Positions 29,176 to 37,104 are shown, numbered from the stretch's first letter. The stretch is DNA of 64,000 nt from Hymenobacter sp. CRA2 (GCF_002007105.1 NZ_MVBC01000001.1:434001-498000); one strand, 5' to 3'. Program-made: numbers and translations. The notes: generated by a model from the letters alone, not told the origin.

Positions 29176-30981
29176 ATGCCCTCTCTCGCCTCATCCGACG
29201 ACTTCCTGTTTTATGCTCTGACGGGTTTGTGCCTGCTGCTAGCGGCCGGGCTCACCTGGCAAGCCTGGCGCGGCGCCACGGGGGGCCGCGCCGTGCTGCG
29301 CATGGTAGCAGGCCTGCTAGCCGCCGCGGCCCTATGGCTCACCGCCTATCCGCCCCAGCACCGCATAGCCGGCTCCAGCTCGGCTGCGGCCGTTCTGCTT
29401 ACCGAAGGCTACCGGCCTGATACGCTACGAGTTCTGCTCCGACGCCTTGGGCCGGTGCCCGTGCTGTACTACCGCCCGGCCCATGCCCTGCGCGGCGACA
29501 CCCTGCCGCTGGCCTCGCTGCGGGCGCTGGCCACCCACTATCCGGCTGTGCGCCAGCTGCACGTCATGGGTTTGGGCCTGCCCGTCGCCGATTTGGCGGC
29601 GTTGCCACCTCAAGTACAGCTGCAGCCCTACGTCGCTACACGCTCGGCCTTTATGGCCGCTACCTGGCAGCAGCAGCTTGCCTTGGGCCAAACACTACAA
29701 GTCGATGGCACGGTGGCGGCTAGTGGCTCCGGGGCCACGTGGGTACGTCTGGTGGCCGAAGGCGGCAACCGGGATTCGGTGCACCTGCCGCAGGGCTCCG
29801 GCCACTTCACGCTGCGCTACACGCCGCGCCGCGCCGGACAACTGCTGGCACAATTGGTGGCCCGGCGGAACGGGAATGTAGTAGCCACCGAGCCGGTGCC
29901 GACCCAGGTGCGCGCCGCCCGGCAACTGCGCGTACTCCTGCTGGCTGGCAGCCCTTCCTTTGAGCTGAACCTGCTGAAAAATCACCTCGCCGAACGTGGC
30001 CACCACGTAGCCCTGCGCCTGCAGGTAAGCCGCGGCCTGACGCAAACCGACGCGCAAAACCTGACCGGCACCGACCCGACGCGGCTTTCCCCCGCCTTGC
30101 TTCGCTCCTTCGACGTAGCCATTACCGACGCCGACGGCCTGAGCAGCTTGTCGGGCGAGGAAGCGCGGCAGCTAACGTCGGCCACCGCCGAAGGCTTGGG
30201 CGTGGTACTGACCGGCGCCGCGGAGCTGCCGCGCACCCTGCCCGGCCGCACCGACTTCGCCCTGCAGGCGCGCCCCGTCGCGCAGGCCGAACGCCCGCAG
30301 GCCCTCCACTGGACGGATGGCCAAGGCACTGCGCTCTACACCGCGGTGCTGCGCCCTTCGCCCCGGCAGCGCGTGCTGCTCACCGGGGCCACTGCCAGCA
30401 CTATAGTAGGAGCGGCGCGGCGCACAGGCTGGGGCAGCACCGTAGTTGCCACGCCCACCAACACTTTCCAGTGGTTGCTCAGCGGCGCGGTAGCGACTTA
30501 CGACACCTACTGGCGCCAGCTTCTGCTTGCGGCGGCCCGGCCACTGGAGCCCGCCGCCCAATGGCAGCGCCCCGCGTGGCCGCGTGCGCACGAGCCACTG
30601 GTGCTAACGTTAGCGGCTACTGCACCGCCAGCCCGCTCCGCGCGCCTCGAAACGTCGGCCGCAGCGGCTACCAGCTTAGCTTTTTACCAGCATCCGGCGC
30701 AGCCCGGCACCTGGCTGGCTGATGCCCAACCCACCCAGGCTGGCTGGCACACAGCCGTTGCTCCGGGGCAGGACACGGCGGCTTTTTACGTCTTCAAAGC
30801 GGCAGATTGGCGTGGCGTGCTGGCCGCGCAGCGCCTGGCCGCGGCTCGGCAGCACGTATCCAAGGCGTCGGCTGCGGTTTCGCCCGCGCGTACGCTTGAG
30901 GCACCGTGGCTGGCGGCTGGGTGGTATTTTGCGCTGTTTCTCGTGGCAGCCGGCTGGCTGTGGCTCGATGAAAAACGCTAA
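29176..30981 (+). CDS. Membrane protein with glutamine-amidotransferase-like domain, end of MoxR/BatA operon
   Basis: A 601-residue protein starting 2 nt after the previous stop. Two membrane helices at the N-terminus (FLFYALTGLCLLLAAGLTWQA and a second near residue 50), an Ig-like beta region, then a GATase1-like alpha/beta domain around residues 250-350: LRVLLLAGSPSFELNLLKNHL and FDVAITDADGLSSLSGEEAR. A final membrane helix (YFALFLVAAGWLWL) precedes the end. Catalytic Cys is absent, as in other BatA-locus GATase-like proteins, so the domain is probably a scaffold. It closes the cluster begun at 22490. Confidence 0.83.
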   Translation: MPSLASSDDFLFYALTGLCLLLAAGLTWQAWRGATGGRAVLRMVAGLLAAAALWLTAYPPQHRIAGSSSAAAVLLTEGYRPDTLRVLLRRLGPVPVLYYRPAHALRGDTLPLASLRALATHYPAVRQLHVMGLGLPVADLAALPPQVQLQPYVATRSAFMAATWQQQLALGQTLQVDGTVAASGSGATWVRLVAEGGNRDSVHLPQGSGHFTLRYTPRRAGQLLAQLVARRNGNVVATEPVPTQVRAARQLRVLLLAGSPSFELNLLKNHLAERGHHVALRLQVSRGLTQTDAQNLTGTDPTRLSPALLRSFDVAITDADGLSSLSGEEARQLTSATAEGLGVVLTGAAELPRTLPGRTDFALQARPVAQAERPQALHWTDGQGTALYTAVLRPSPRQRVLLTGATASTIVGAARRTGWGSTVVATPTNTFQWLLSGAVATYDTYWRQLLLAAARPLEPAAQWQRPAWPRAHEPLVLTLAATAPPARSARLETSAAAATSLAFYQHPAQPGTWLADAQPTQAGWHTAVAPGQDTAAFYVFKAADWRGVLAAQRLAAARQHVSKASAAVSPARTLEAPWLAAGWYFALFLVAAGWLWLDEKR

Positions 30982-30999
30982 CGCGCCGGAAATACTACT

Positions 31000-31179
31000 T
31001 TAGTAGCGGATAGCCGGGTGGCCACAGAGCCGCGGGTCGTAGGCTTCGCCCACGACGTACTCGCCCAGTTGCAGAACCCGCTCGGTAATGGGGCCGCCAA
31101 GAACCGGAACGGGCGTCACACTTTGGTCGACGGCTTCGGACAACAAACCAGCGGCCGTCTTGGCATCGGGCGCTGGCAT
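31000..31179 (-). CDS. Small peptide gene 1, C-terminus GHPAIRY
   Basis: A 59-residue protein starting at ATG 31179 (MPAPDAKTAAGLLSEAV...). The last 24 residues, from LQLGEYVVGE to the final CGHPAIRY, align without gaps with the end of the peptide at 53966-54166: 13 of 24 identical and five more conservative. The N-terminal 35 residues do not align. No signal peptide is evident. A TACCTTTG -7 box at 31226-31233 places the transcript start about 40 nt upstream of this ATG, so the longer upstream extension to a TTG at 31275 is unlikely. Neighbour: its stop is 18 nt from the end of the MoxR/BatA cluster, convergent. No known family is recognised; see findings. Confidence 0.7.
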   Translation of the reverse strand: MPAPDAKTAAGLLSEAVDQSVTPVPVLGGPITERVLQLGEYVVGEAYDPRLCGHPAIRY

Positions 31180-31225
31180 GGGCAACACAGAATCAGACAC
31201 GCGCAGAGAGCAATTGATGCAGGCA

Positions 31226-31233
31226 CAAAGGTA
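31226..31233 (-). promoter_or_regulatory. -7 box of small peptide gene 1
   Basis: TACCTTTG on the minus strand, an exact TAnnTTTG. TTC sits 19 nt upstream in place of the -33 TTG. The predicted start of transcription is about 31219. Confidence 0.55.
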
Positions 31234-31280
31234 GCCATCGAGCGGTGTTGGCGAAACGCTTTGGGCCTGGGCCAAAAGAA

Positions 31281-31318
31281 AGCCGCCCGAACTGCTCTTC
31301 AGAGCAATTCGGGCGGCT
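31281..31318 (-). terminator. Terminator of the Thr/Ala-rich lipoprotein gene
   Basis: On the minus strand a stem AGCCGCCCGAA...TTCGGGCGGCT with a nested GCTCT/AGAGC hairpin is followed by TTCTTTT. It separates the lipoprotein (31353) from small peptide gene 1. Confidence 0.75.
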
Positions 31319-31352
31319 AGTTACTGGGCCGGCGCTCGGCCGACCAGCTTCA

Positions 31353-31586
31353 CTACTGAGCGTTGGTGGTCGAAGCCTCCGTGGTAGTGGTGCCAGCGGC
31401 AGCAGCCGTGGTGTCGGCCGGAGCAGCGGTAGCAGCGCCCGTCGAATCCATTGCGGCCGGAGCAGCAGCTTCGGTCGTCGTGGGTTCGGTCGTGGTAGCT
31501 TCCGTCGTCTCAGCGGCTTTGTCGTTGCTGCACGAAGCGAGGCTAACTACGGCGAACAGGGCAGCTACTTTCAGCAGATTTTTCAT
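31353..31586 (-). CDS. Small Thr/Ala-rich lipoprotein
   Basis: A 77-residue lipoprotein: signal MKNLLKVAALFAVVSLASC with Cys19 at the lipobox, then only Thr, Ala, Glu, Pro, Asp and Ser in low-complexity runs. It is probably a disordered surface or periplasmic lipoprotein. Its promoter region is shared with the divergent sigma factor gene at 31725. Function is unknown. Confidence 0.8.
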   Translation of the reverse strand: MKNLLKVAALFAVVSLASCSNDKAAETTEATTTEPTTTEAAAPAAMDSTGAATAAPADTTAAAAGTTTTEASTTNAQ

Positions 31587-31649
31587 CTGAATGGTAAGTT
31601 TGAAAATGTTGGGTCTGAAAAACGTCGTTCATACCCCAATACCGTAGAG

Positions 31650-31686
31650 GTAACCCGTCGAAGAAAATATTTTTTTTGCGGGTTAC
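31650..31686. promoter_or_regulatory. Inverted repeat in the lipoprotein/sigma factor divergent region
   Basis: GTAACCCG at 31650-31657 and CGGGTTAC at 31679-31686 form a perfect 8-bp dyad around an A/T-only core with a T8 run. It could be an operator for either divergent gene or a cruciform; no second copy was seen. Confidence 0.4.
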
Positions 31687-31724
31687 CGGAAGCCCCCCAA
31701 AGTATTAAGAACGAGTAACTGCGC

Positions 31725-32312
31725 ATGGGCAAGGGACAACCTTCCTACACCGACGAGGAGCTGCTGGCGGGTATCCGCCACGGCGACGACCGGGCATTGG
31801 CACACATGTACCGCCAGTATTTACCCACGGTCATCCATTTGGTCACGCAAAACAGCGGAACCGAGGACGAGGCCAAGGACATTTACCAGGAGGGCGTGAT
31901 GGTGTTTTACGAGAAAGTCCGCGAGGGCACGCTCGAGCTGAGCTGCCAGATCAAGACCTATCTGTACGCCGTGTGCCGCCGGTTGTGGCTGAAACGCTTG
32001 GCCGAAAAGGGCCGCTACGGCGGACGCCTGGACGACCACGAGCCCTACCTCGAAACCGGCGCCGAGGCCGACCTGGCCGACGCCGAGGAACGCGACCGGC
32101 AATTCGCTCTGATGAGCGAGGCGCTGGGCCGGCTCGGGGAACCGTGCCGGTCCTTGCTCGAGGGGTTTTACCTGCTCGACAAGTCTATGCAGCAGCTTAC
32201 GGCGGAGCACGGCTACACCAATGCCGACAACGCCAAGAATCAGAAATACAAATGCTTGGTGCGTTTGAAGAAGTTGTTTTTCACCCAATACAAGGAAGAA
32301 CCGCTGCCCTAA
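31725..32312 (+). CDS. RNA polymerase sigma factor, ECF (sigma-70) family
   Basis: A 195-residue sigma factor. Region 2 is RHGDDRALAHMYRQYLPTVIHLV...DEAKDIYQEGVMVFYEKV, and region 4 is LSCQ-free but recognisable: GRLGEPCRSLLEGFYLLDKSMQQLTAEHGYTNADNAKNQKYKCLVRLKKLF. Region 4 begins with an atypical Cys-rich turn. The gene is followed 51 nt downstream by a membrane-bound serine protease with an anti-sigma-like N-terminus, suggesting the two form a regulatory pair. Regulon unknown. Confidence 0.9.
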   Translation: MGKGQPSYTDEELLAGIRHGDDRALAHMYRQYLPTVIHLVTQNSGTEDEAKDIYQEGVMVFYEKVREGTLELSCQIKTYLYAVCRRLWLKRLAEKGRYGGRLDDHEPYLETGAEADLADAEERDRQFALMSEALGRLGEPCRSLLEGFYLLDKSMQQLTAEHGYTNADNAKNQKYKCLVRLKKLFFTQYKEEPLP

Positions 32313-32363
32313 TACCCGGACGCACCGCCCTCCCCTGGCGGGACTAACACCCGCCCTACCATT

Positions 32364-33506
32364 ATGATGACCGAAGCAGATTACTACGCCTTCTTCGACG
32401 ATTACCTGAACGACCGGCTCGACGCGCCCGTGCGCGAGAACCTGGAGCGTCGCCTCGCGGCCGACCCCGTGCTGGCCGAGCGCCTGGCCGACTACCAGCG
32501 CGTCACCGGCACGCTGCACGCCTACGGCCAGCGCCTGCGCGTGAGCGAAAAGCTGCGCGCCATTCAGGCCGAAATCGATGCGGAGCAGGAAACCACCGTG
32601 GAAACCGGCCGGCCCGACATGCCCGTGCTGCGCATCTCGCGCACCGAGCAGTGGCTGCGCGAGTTCTGGCACGGCCACCGCGCTACCATGGGCGTGGCCG
32701 CCTCGGTAGCTGTGCTGGCCGTGTTTGCCACCTTGCTGGGCCTGCAGTGGTGGAGCACCCTGGAGCAGCCGGCGCGCGTGCAGCAGCTGCGCCTGGAAGT
32801 GGCCCAGCTGAAAAACGCGCAGAAGAAAAGCCAGCGCGTGATGAACCAAGTGATTAACCAGATCGGCGCTACCCCGCCGCCCGTGCAGGGCAAGTTCAGC
32901 GGTACGGGCTTCGCCCTGACCTCCGACGGCTACCTGGTCACCAGCTACCACGTCATTCGGGGGGCTGACTCGGTGCTCATCGAAGGCCGCGACAAGCAGC
33001 GCTTCCGCGCCGAGCCCGTTTTCTCCGACGCCGCCCACGACCTGACCATTCTGCGCATCACCGACCGCCGCTTCAAAGGTTTTGGCCGCTTGCCCTACAC
33101 GGTGAAGCGCCGCCAGGCCGACCTCGGCGAGAAAATCTACACCGTGGGCTACCCGCGTGAAGATCAGGTCTATAACGACGGCTCCTTGAGCGCCCGCTCC
33201 GGTTTCGAGGGCGACACGGGCTTCTACCAGATCAGCATCCCGGTGAACCCCGGCAACTCGGGCGGCCCGGTGCTCGACGACAAAGGCAACCTGATCGGCG
33301 TCATCAGTGGCCGGCAGATGGACGTGCAGAGCGCGGCCTTCGCCACCAAATCGTCGTACCTGGCGCGTCTGGTCGATTCGCTGTCGGCCGCACCCAACCC
33401 GCACACGTATAACCTGCCGAAGCAGAACCAGCTGACGGGCCAGACGCGGCCGCAGCAGGTACGCAAGCTGCAGGACTTTGTCTTCGTCGTGAAAGTCTTC
33501 GAATAA
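32364..33506 (+). CDS. Membrane-anchored trypsin-like (HtrA/S1C) protease with anti-sigma-like N-terminus
   Basis: A 380-residue protein. Residues 1-100 are a small acidic helical cytoplasmic domain (DYYAFFDDYLNDRLDAPVRENLERRLAADP), the layout of Bacteroidota anti-sigma factors. A single membrane helix spans about 109-128, then a coiled-coil, then an S1C protease domain with the triad His196 (SYHVI), Asp226 (AHDLTIL) and Ser299 (PGNSGGPV), all present. No PDZ domain follows. It lies directly behind an ECF sigma factor gene. Inference: a one-protein sensor that holds the sigma factor inside and carries its own protease outside. This combination is unusual. Confidence 0.88.
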   Translation: MMTEADYYAFFDDYLNDRLDAPVRENLERRLAADPVLAERLADYQRVTGTLHAYGQRLRVSEKLRAIQAEIDAEQETTVETGRPDMPVLRISRTEQWLREFWHGHRATMGVAASVAVLAVFATLLGLQWWSTLEQPARVQQLRLEVAQLKNAQKKSQRVMNQVINQIGATPPPVQGKFSGTGFALTSDGYLVTSYHVIRGADSVLIEGRDKQRFRAEPVFSDAAHDLTILRITDRRFKGFGRLPYTVKRRQADLGEKIYTVGYPREDQVYNDGSLSARSGFEGDTGFYQISIPVNPGNSGGPVLDDKGNLIGVISGRQMDVQSAAFATKSSYLARLVDSLSAAPNPHTYNLPKQNQLTGQTRPQQVRKLQDFVFVVKVFE

Positions 33507-33530
33507 GCCTCCGCCTCACATAAACAACCG

Positions 33531-33560
33531 AAACGCCGTGGCATTTGCCACGGCGTTTTT
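33531..33560 (+). terminator. Terminator after the protease gene
   Basis: Perfect stem AAACGCCGTGGCA / TGCCACGGCGTTT with a 2-nt loop and trailing Ts. The rest of 33507-33787 holds two more hairpins (33673-33708 and 33714-33742), the latter possibly ending the convergent lipoprotein gene. Confidence 0.85.
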
Positions 33561-33672
33561 CATTTCCATTGGGCAAATGCGGGCTAGTGCGGGCCTCTTG
33601 GCCCATTGCCAGATGAGAGACTCAGCCTGTTCCTATCGGCTTTAGCAACAAGTAACTACTGCCGGCCGCGCC

Positions 33673-33742
33673 GCAGGCGGCCCCATTTGCCTCTTTGCGG
33701 CCGCCTGCAACAAGCAAGCCCCGGCACAGGGCCAGGGCTTGC
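33673..33742. repeat. Two consecutive hairpins in the convergent intergenic region
   Basis: GCAGGCGGCC / GGCCGCCTGC (33673-33682, 33699-33708) and GCAAGCCC / GGGCTTGC (33714-33721, 33735-33742). They probably act as transcription barriers for the minus-strand lipoprotein, but the T tract on that side is weak. Confidence 0.5.
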
Positions 33743-33787
33743 GGTAAAAGCGGTGCGGGTGGAGTCACACCGCCGACTTAGCTCAAA

Positions 33788-34633
33788 CTAGCGCAGGCGC
33801 ACGGTGCGGGTGCGGCCGTCGACCGTCACGGAAGCAATGTTGTCGCAGGCTTGAGTGCCGGCGGGGTCATAGTTCAGCAGCAGGGTCTTTTCCTTCGACG
33901 TCTCAATCTGCACGGTGCCGGCGGTGAAGTACCGGGCGCAGCCGCGCTGAAACACTTTCTTCAGCGGCTGCTGAATAGTGGCTTTGAACGAGACGCCGCG
34001 TCGGTTGGTCCCACCGGCCGATCCGGTCACGGAATACTCATCGTCGAGGATGGTGCGGGTAGCTTGGCCGGCTGTTTGGGTGTAGGTACGCTGCGAGGTC
34101 CACGACGCGGTGCCCGTAGAAGTAGTGACGCTGGCGTTCTGCACGTTGAGGGTGTACACGTTGTTGCCGGTGTAAGTAATGGTGCGCGTGCCGGTGTGGG
34201 CGTTGTTGTTGACGGAGTAGTTCACCAGCGAAATAACGACCATAGAGCCGGGCTGCCGATACTGCCCGCTGAAGGTGGCCACGAGTTGCCCGCGGCGCAC
34301 CCGCCCATCACGGCCCGTACAGCCGTTGGCGTCGAAGGTGATGGTGAGCGTGTGGGTGGCGGCATCGTAGCTGCGCGTGACGCAGCCGCTGCCGATGACG
34401 GCCGCGTCGGTAGCAGGTGCCCAGGTGGCGGTACCACCGCGGTTCACGTCTTCCGGCGCATTAGCATCGACGTATTCGGCCGCGGCGGCATCAGCTCTTT
34501 CGGCATCGGCACTGTCCTCGGCGGAAGTAGTGCTATCGGGGCCAAACTCATCTTTGCTGCAGCTGCCCAGACCGGTGCCGAGGCCGGTGAGCAGAGCCGA
34601 AAACAACAGGGCGCGGAATAAGGGGCGTTTCAT
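33788..34633 (-). CDS. Uncharacterised lipoprotein
   Basis: A 281-residue lipoprotein. ATG 34633 is chosen because it begins the signal MKRPLFRALLFSALLTGLGT...SC (Cys25); an upstream Met in frame lacks a signal. After an acidic, Ala/Asp-rich linker the mature part is beta-rich and Thr/Asn-rich (TRSYDAATHTLTITFDANGC, GTRTITYTGNNVYTLNVQN), a pattern common in Bacteroidota surface proteins. Two Cys pairs may form disulfides. No function is proposed. Confidence 0.8.
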   Translation of the reverse strand: MKRPLFRALLFSALLTGLGTGLGSCSKDEFGPDSTTSAEDSADAERADAAAAEYVDANAPEDVNRGGTATWAPATDAAVIGSGCVTRSYDAATHTLTITFDANGCTGRDGRVRRGQLVATFSGQYRQPGSMVVISLVNYSVNNNAHTGTRTITYTGNNVYTLNVQNASVTTSTGTASWTSQRTYTQTAGQATRTILDDEYSVTGSAGGTNRRGVSFKATIQQPLKKVFQRGCARYFTAGTVQIETSKEKTLLLNYDPAGTQACDNIASVTVDGRTRTVRLR

Positions 34634-34796
34634 GCGGATAAGGTGAAAAGGTGTGGAGTGAAGACTAGTGTTGTTCCCGGGTTTCGCTCGCTTGGAAGCC
34701 GACGTGGTCAAGTGGTTTAAGCTCTGCTGAAAAAAAATTTTAGAAGCGGGAACTTCTTGTACTCAACCACGCAAGCAGTCGGCCGTATAGTCCTGA

Positions 34797-34827
34797 TTGC
34801 CCGGGGTGACTGCCCGACTTACCTTTT
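34797..34827 (+). promoter_or_regulatory. Promoter of the first DUF4142 gene
   Basis: TTG at 34797-34799, 20-nt spacer, TACCTTTT at 34820-34827, close to the Bacteroidota pattern TTG-N19-TAnnTTTG. The box ends 6 nt before the ATG, so the transcript may start at the start codon. Confidence 0.5.
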
Positions 34828-34833
34828 TCGCTT

Positions 34834-35409
34834 ATGCTCGTCGCCGCTCGTTTTCTGCTGCTAACCTTACCCGTTGCCCTACTGGCTTGCGGCACCGGCG
34901 AGCGGGACCCTGTGGCCGATGCCAAGTTTGAGAACGAGCAGCGCATCAACCGCGAAGACATCACCAAGCGCCAGGAGCAGGACGCCGACTTTATGGTGGA
35001 GGCGGCTATCCGCAGTCGCCTGGTAGCCGAGCTGGGCCAGCTCGCTCAGCGCCGGGCCACCTTGCCCGGGCTGCGCAACTTCGGCCAGCAGCTAACGCGC
35101 GAACAGAACAGCCTGGGCGCGGCCTTACGCAACTTGGCCGGGCAGAAAAGCCTGACCCTGCCCGAGGGCCTGAGCGAGGACCAGCAAGAAGAGCTGCAGA
35201 AGCTCGCGGGGCTGTCGGGCGCGGAATTCGACCGCGAATGGCTCAGCCAGGCTACCGACCAGCTCGACGACGCCCAGGAAGCTTTTGACGACATGGGCGA
35301 CGACGCCTACGATGGCGACATCCGGGCCATAGCCGCCAAGTACGCGCCTACCCTGAAAACCACCTACGAGCAGGCCGACCAGCTCACCGATCAGCTGCCG
35401 AAGCAGTAG
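34834..35409 (+). CDS. DUF4142 lipoprotein 1
   Basis: A 191-residue lipoprotein (Cys19 in LLACGTG). The DUF4142 helical bundle is visible as DADFMVEAAIRSRLVAELGQLAQRRATLPGLRNFGQQLTREQNSLGAALRNLAGQKSLTLPEGLSEDQ. DUF4142 proteins are ferritin-like bundles; the function is not known, and a metal site has been suggested from the fold. It is one of three paralogues in this stretch and contains fewer histidines than the other two. Confidence 0.9.
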   Translation: MLVAARFLLLTLPVALLACGTGERDPVADAKFENEQRINREDITKRQEQDADFMVEAAIRSRLVAELGQLAQRRATLPGLRNFGQQLTREQNSLGAALRNLAGQKSLTLPEGLSEDQQEELQKLAGLSGAEFDREWLSQATDQLDDAQEAFDDMGDDAYDGDIRAIAAKYAPTLKTTYEQADQLTDQLPKQ

Positions 35410-35448
35410 GCCACTCCACTTAACCTGACCTAACCAAGACACCTACCC

Positions 35449-35691
35449 ATGAAACGTTCCGCCCTTCTGTTTGCTGCCCCGCTGGCGGCTGCCCTCCTTC
35501 TCAGCTCGTGCTCCGACAACGCCAAGCGCGACGACGCCACCGCCGGCGACGCCGTAACGGACATCGACAAAGCCAAAGCCGAAGGTGGCTCGACGGCTGA
35601 TGCCGTGGTTATCGACAACAACGCCGGTCCGACGGTGACGGCCAATGCTGATTCGGCCTCGCAGGCCGGCGCCGCCGATTCGGCCCGCTAA
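35449..35691 (+). CDS. Small acidic lipoprotein
   Basis: An 80-residue lipoprotein: MKRSALLFAAPLAAALLLSSC with Cys21, then an Asp/Ala/Thr-rich disordered tail. It sits between two DUF4142 genes on the same strand (40 nt after the first, 55 nt before the second) and is likely in one transcript. Similar small lipoproteins are common in this group; function is unknown. Confidence 0.78.
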   Translation: MKRSALLFAAPLAAALLLSSCSDNAKRDDATAGDAVTDIDKAKAEGGSTADAVVIDNNAGPTVTANADSASQAGAADSAR

Positions 35692-35745
35692 CGCCTCCCG
35701 CTCTCCTATTACCGCACCTTTCCAAAATCTCCCAAAACACCCCTC

Positions 35746-36435
35746 ATGAAAAAGATCCTGCTTCCGGTGATGTGCTGCGCCGCTCTGCTGATGGGCACCG
35801 CCTCGTGCACCGACAACAAGACCCAGGCCGACAACACCGAAACGGCTAATAACACGGCCAGCGACAACGCCATGCGCAACGGCACCGATGGCACGGTCAA
35901 TGCCTCGAACGACGGCGACACGACCGGGATGAACGACACCATCACCGACCGCACCGCGCCGATGGGCATGAACGGCAACTCCAGCGACCCGAGCGGCGCC
36001 ACGGCCCCGCACAAGGATGATCCGGAGTTCATGATGTCGGCCGCGCACAGCGACCAGAACGAAATTCAGCTGAGCAAGCTGGTGCTGAGCAAGGGCGCCA
36101 CGGGCATGGTGAAAGACCACGCCAACATGATGATCAAGGACCACACGGCCTCGACGGCGCAGCTTAAGCCCATTGCGCAGAAGAAAGGCGTGACCCTGCC
36201 CACCGACATGGACGCCGAGCACAAAACCATTGCCGACCAGATGAAGAACCTGTCGGGCAAGGAGCTGGAGCAGCGCTACCTGCAGCAGATGATGCTGGAC
36301 CACCAGAAGACGCTGAACACCATGAAAGCGCACAGCACCATGACCCAGGACGCCGACCTGCAGGGCTTCATCGCGAAGGTGACGCCCGTGGTGCAGAAGC
36401 ACCTGGACATGTTTAAGCAGCACGCCAGCATGTAA
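35746..36435 (+). CDS. DUF4142 lipoprotein 2
   Basis: A 229-residue lipoprotein (Cys21 in TASC). Residues 22-95 are an Asn/Thr/Asp-rich disordered linker; DUF4142 follows with DPEFMMSAAHSDQNEIQLSKLV, DHANMMIKDHTASTAQLKPIAQKKGVTLP and the MMLDHQKTLNTMKAH helix. The paired DH motifs (KDHANMMIKDH) and HQ/H residues could bind metal, consistent with the ferritin-like fold; that is inference. A strong terminator follows 5 nt after the stop. Confidence 0.9.
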   Translation: MKKILLPVMCCAALLMGTASCTDNKTQADNTETANNTASDNAMRNGTDGTVNASNDGDTTGMNDTITDRTAPMGMNGNSSDPSGATAPHKDDPEFMMSAAHSDQNEIQLSKLVLSKGATGMVKDHANMMIKDHTASTAQLKPIAQKKGVTLPTDMDAEHKTIADQMKNLSGKELEQRYLQQMMLDHQKTLNTMKAHSTMTQDADLQGFIAKVTPVVQKHLDMFKQHASM

Positions 36436-36440
36436 TACCC

Positions 36441-36472
36441 AGCCGGCCCCGTTACTGGGGCCGGCTTTTTTT
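36441..36472 (+). terminator. Terminator between the second and third DUF4142 genes
   Basis: AGCCGGCCCC, 6-nt loop, GGGGCCGGCT, then six Ts. The third DUF4142 ATG comes 18 nt later, so it needs its own promoter or read-through. Confidence 0.9.
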
Positions 36473-36490
36473 GCCATTGCCGCATTTGCC

Positions 36491-37084
36491 ATGAAAACCA
36501 CCCTTCGGGCCGTCATTGTCGCGGCCCTGCTGACCGGCCTAGGCGCCTGCTCCTCCGGCGACAAGGACCCGCAGGAAGCTGCCCAGGCCCAAAACGAAGC
36601 CCAGCACGCAGCCGCCGCGCCAGACAATGAAACGAGCAAGGCGCAGGACTACGACTCCGAATTCCTTACCAAAGCCGCCAGCGGCGGCATGCTGGAGGTG
36701 GAACTGGGCAAGCTGGTCAGCCAGCGGGGCACCTCGGCCGAGGCCAGGCAGTTTGCCCAGCACATGATAGCTGACCACACCAAAGCCAACGAAGAGCTGA
36801 AGGCCCTGGCCGCGCAGAAAAACATTACCCTGCCCGGCAGCCTCGCCAGCGACCATCAGGATGTGTACAACGGCGTGGCCGAGGAGAAAGGCCTCGACAT
36901 GGACAAAAAGTACCTGCAGGAGATGGAGAAAGACCACCAGGAAGACGTGAAGGAATTCACCGAGGCTTCGGCAAAAGCTTCCGACCCGGCCATCAAGGCC
37001 TTCGCCGCCAAAACCCTCCCCACGCTGCAAATGCACCTCGATATGGTGACGAAGATGCGTCCGGCCGTGGAGGCCAAGAAATAA
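36491..37084 (+). CDS. DUF4142 lipoprotein 3
   Basis: A 197-residue lipoprotein (Cys20 in GLGAC). The DUF4142 core reads DSEFLTKAASGGMLEVELGKLVSQRGTSAEARQFAQHMIADHTKANEELKALAAQKNITLP, then MEKDHQEDVKEFTEASAKA and the closing LPTLQMHLDMVTKM. It is shorter than copy 2 because the N-terminal linker is short. Same expected periplasmic or outer-membrane-anchored location as its paralogues. Confidence 0.9.
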   Translation: MKTTLRAVIVAALLTGLGACSSGDKDPQEAAQAQNEAQHAAAAPDNETSKAQDYDSEFLTKAASGGMLEVELGKLVSQRGTSAEARQFAQHMIADHTKANEELKALAAQKNITLPGSLASDHQDVYNGVAEEKGLDMDKKYLQEMEKDHQEDVKEFTEASAKASDPAIKAFAAKTLPTLQMHLDMVTKMRPAVEAKK

Positions 37085-37104
37085 GCGCCGACGCTATTCG
37101 CCCG

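Noticed and set aside
31180-31275. Extending small peptide gene 1 to a TTG start at 31275
   Set aside because: A -7 box at 31226-31233 lies inside the extension, and the C-terminal homology does not need it.
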